DNA from: Streptomyces sp. NBC_00878
GTDB lineage: Bacteria; Actinomycetota; Actinomycetes; Streptomycetales; Streptomycetaceae
Direction of reading: 5' to 3'
DNA length: 64,000 nucleotides
NCBI RefSeq assembly: GCF_026341515.1
Contig: NZ_JAPEOK010000001.1
Coordinates: 7,130,001 to 7,194,000 of the forward strand
Each line of letters begins with the position of its first letter. Positions within the stretch are counted from its first letter, which is position 1. Of the stretch, positions 62,685 to 64,000 are shown one piece after another. The position numbers and the translations under genes were made by a program. The notes under the pieces are model-generated. The model was not told where the DNA came from. It saw only the letters and a list, made by a program, of their open reading frames with translations, and searched no databases.

Positions 62685-62690
62685 TAGATT
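62685..62690 (+). promoter_or_regulatory. -10 box of a leaderless CYTH-CHAD gene promoter
   Basis: TAGATT ends 6 nt before ATG 62697; no Shine-Dalgarno. Confidence 0.6.
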
Positions 62691-62696
62691 CGGTTC

Positions 62697-64000
62697 ATGG
62701 CGGACACAAAGCGGGAGATCGAGCGTAAGTACGAAGCCGATGAGAACGCCGGACTGTCGGACCTGCCGGACCTGACGCGGGTCTCCGGCGTCTCGGCCGT
62801 CATCGACAAGGGCACCGCCGATCTCGACGCGACCTACTACGACACGCCCGACCAACGGCTCGCCGCCGCGTCGCTCACCCTGCGCCGCCGCACCGGTGGC
62901 GACGACGCGGGCTGGCACCTGAAACTGCCGGTCTCCGAGGGCGTACGGGACGAGATCCACGCCCCGCTGTCCGACACCGTGCCCCGCGCGCTCAGCGGAC
63001 TCGTCCGCTCCCGGGTGCGCGACGCCGAACTGGTCCCCGTCGTACGCCTGCGCTCCGCCCGTGACGTCCGCCACCTCGTCGACGCCTCCGGGGGCCTGCT
63101 CGCCGAGATCAGCGTCGACCGCGTGCGCGCCGAGCGCCTCAGCGGCGGCGACGGCACCACCGCATGGACCGAGATCGAGGTCGAGCTGGCCGACGACGGC
63201 GACCCCGCCTTCCTCGACAAGGTCGAGAAGAAGCTCCGCAAGGCCGGCGTCTCCCGCTCCAAGTCCGCGTCCAAGCTGGCCAGGGCCCTGGGGGAGACGG
63301 GAGATAAGCCCCGCAAGCAGGCGGTCGTCGAGGCGGCACCGGTCACCGCGGGCGATCACGTCCTCGCGTACGTCCGTGTCCAGCGCGACGCGATCATCGA
63401 GCTCGACCCCGCCGTGCGACGCGACGTGTACGACTCCGTGCACAGCATGCGCGTCGCCACCCGCCGGATGCGCAGCGCCTTCCGCTCGTACGGCAAGGTC
63501 CTGGACCGGGCCGTCACCGACCCGATCGGCGAAGAGCTGAAGTGGCTGGCCGGGGAGCTGGGCGTCGACCGCGACCAGGAGGTCCTGACCGAGCGGCTGA
63601 CGGCGGCCCTCGACGACCTGCCGCGCACCCTGCTCGCGGGTCCCGTCCGCACCCGGCTGCGCACCTGGGCGCACGCCCGGAGCTCCGGCTCCCGGCGCCG
63701 TCTGATCGCGGTCCTCGACGGCAGGCGGTACCTGGACCTGCTCACCGCCCTCGACACGCTCCTCGCCACCCCGCCGCTGCGGGGGGCCGCCTCCGGCACT
63801 CCGGAAAAGGTGATCGCCAAGGCCGTACGCAAGGACTTCGACAAGCTGTCCGGCCTGGTCACGGAAGCCATCGACCTGTCGCCCGGCGCGGACCGCGACC
63901 TCGCGATCCACGAGGCCCGCAAGAAGGCCAAGCGCACCCGGTACGCGGCGGAGACGGCCACCCCCGCACTAGGCAAACCCGCGAAGAGCCTGACGAGCGA
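62697..64000 (+). CDS. CYTH and CHAD domain protein, 3' end cut by the window
   Basis: 434 residues are visible, with no stop reached. The N-terminal CYTH (triphosphate-tunnel) domain at about residues 1-200 starts with the ExExK signature REIERKYE and has DATYYDTPDQRLAA and TLRRRTGGDDAGWHLKLP. The CHAD domain begins near 220 (VHSMRVATRRMRSAFRSYGK, HEARKKAKRTRYAAE), an array of conserved His/Arg/Lys helices that binds polyphosphate. Such fusions are thought to bind or hydrolyse polyphosphate or triphosphates. ATG 62697 is followed at once by the conserved start; no Shine-Dalgarno. Most of the second CHAD half is outside the window. Confidence 0.9.
   Translation, partial: MADTKREIERKYEADENAGLSDLPDLTRVSGVSAVIDKGTADLDATYYDTPDQRLAAASLTLRRRTGGDDAGWHLKLPVSEGVRDEIHAPLSDTVPRALSGLVRSRVRDAELVPVVRLRSARDVRHLVDASGGLLAEISVDRVRAERLSGGDGTTAWTEIEVELADDGDPAFLDKVEKKLRKAGVSRSKSASKLARALGETGDKPRKQAVVEAAPVTAGDHVLAYVRVQRDAIIELDPAVRRDVYDSVHSMRVATRRMRSAFRSYGKVLDRAVTDPIGEELKWLAGELGVDRDQEVLTERLTAALDDLPRTLLAGPVRTRLRTWAHARSSGSRRRLIAVLDGRRYLDLLTALDTLLATPPLRGAASGTPEKVIAKAVRKDFDKLSGLVTEAIDLSPGADRDLAIHEARKKAKRTRYAAETATPALGKPAKSLTS

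Overview
The window is chromosomal DNA from a high-GC actinobacterium, almost certainly a Streptomyces. The signs are very high GC with GC-biased third positions, many GTG starts, XRE-DUF397 and SpoIIE-type genes, a Nur-type nickel-regulatory box at an iron superoxide dismutase gene, the mre/rodA shape-sporulation cluster, and dispersed GC-rich repeats typical of the genus.

Layout. 1-9.5 kb: the end of an M14-type carboxypeptidase gene, an erythromycin-esterase-like gene divergent from a double-HTH MerR (TioE-type) regulator, pepN, a DUF1203 gene, asd, and a sigma factor coupled to a membrane protein. 9.5-15.7 kb: a large secreted S8 protease, a NUDIX hydrolase and a Tat-exported metallophosphoesterase. 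15.7-22.6 kb: an accessory patch with two IS5-type transposase remnants, a possible IS21-type remnant, an XRE/DUF397 pair divergent from a HATPase protein, an exported serine hydrolase with a tandem-repeat signal peptide, an AbiEi/DUF559-like protein and a SUKH protein. 22.8-37.7 kb: a second pepN divergent from a mycothiol-type nitroreductase, sodF with its nickel operator and a likely 3'UTR small RNA, bioY, an LPXTG surface protein, a receptor Ser/Thr kinase, an amino-acid permease, rpiB, an Fpg/Nei glycosylase, an Eis-like acetyltransferase and a SpoIIE phosphatase. 37.7-43.7 kb: repeat-rich DNA holding the remains of an antiporter and an ABC transporter, then an HD hydrolase, an acyltransferase, a small membrane protein and an alpha/beta hydrolase. 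43.7-64 kb: conserved core with tRNA-Gly, tRNA-Pro, tig, clpP1, clpP2, clpX, a membrane protein, valS, folC, a DUF4233 gene, ndk, mreB, mreC, mreD, mrdA, rodA and a CYTH-CHAD gene that runs off the end.

How the genes work together. tig-clpP1-clpP2-clpX couples nascent-chain folding to regulated proteolysis. mreBCD-mrdA-rodA builds a peptidoglycan elongation machine. folC, valS, asd and ndk are housekeeping metabolism. The nitroreductase, pepN, rpiB, glycosylase, tig, clp, valS, folC and ndk genes follow nearly the order I recall from Mycobacterium tuberculosis (Rv2467 down to Rv2445c), so the core is ancestral and the 15.7-22.6 kb and 37.7-40 kb stretches look like later insertion and decay.

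I found no CRISPR array, prophage or intact insertion sequence. The most useful leads are: the sodF Nur box and 3'UTR RNA; a roughly 44-bp dispersed element seen both present and absent at the same position of a longer repeat; an 11-bp phased repeat array upstream of the permease; a recurring leaderless-promoter geometry; and a decaying ABC transporter locus. All annotations come from reading the sequence and from family knowledge. No database search was run.
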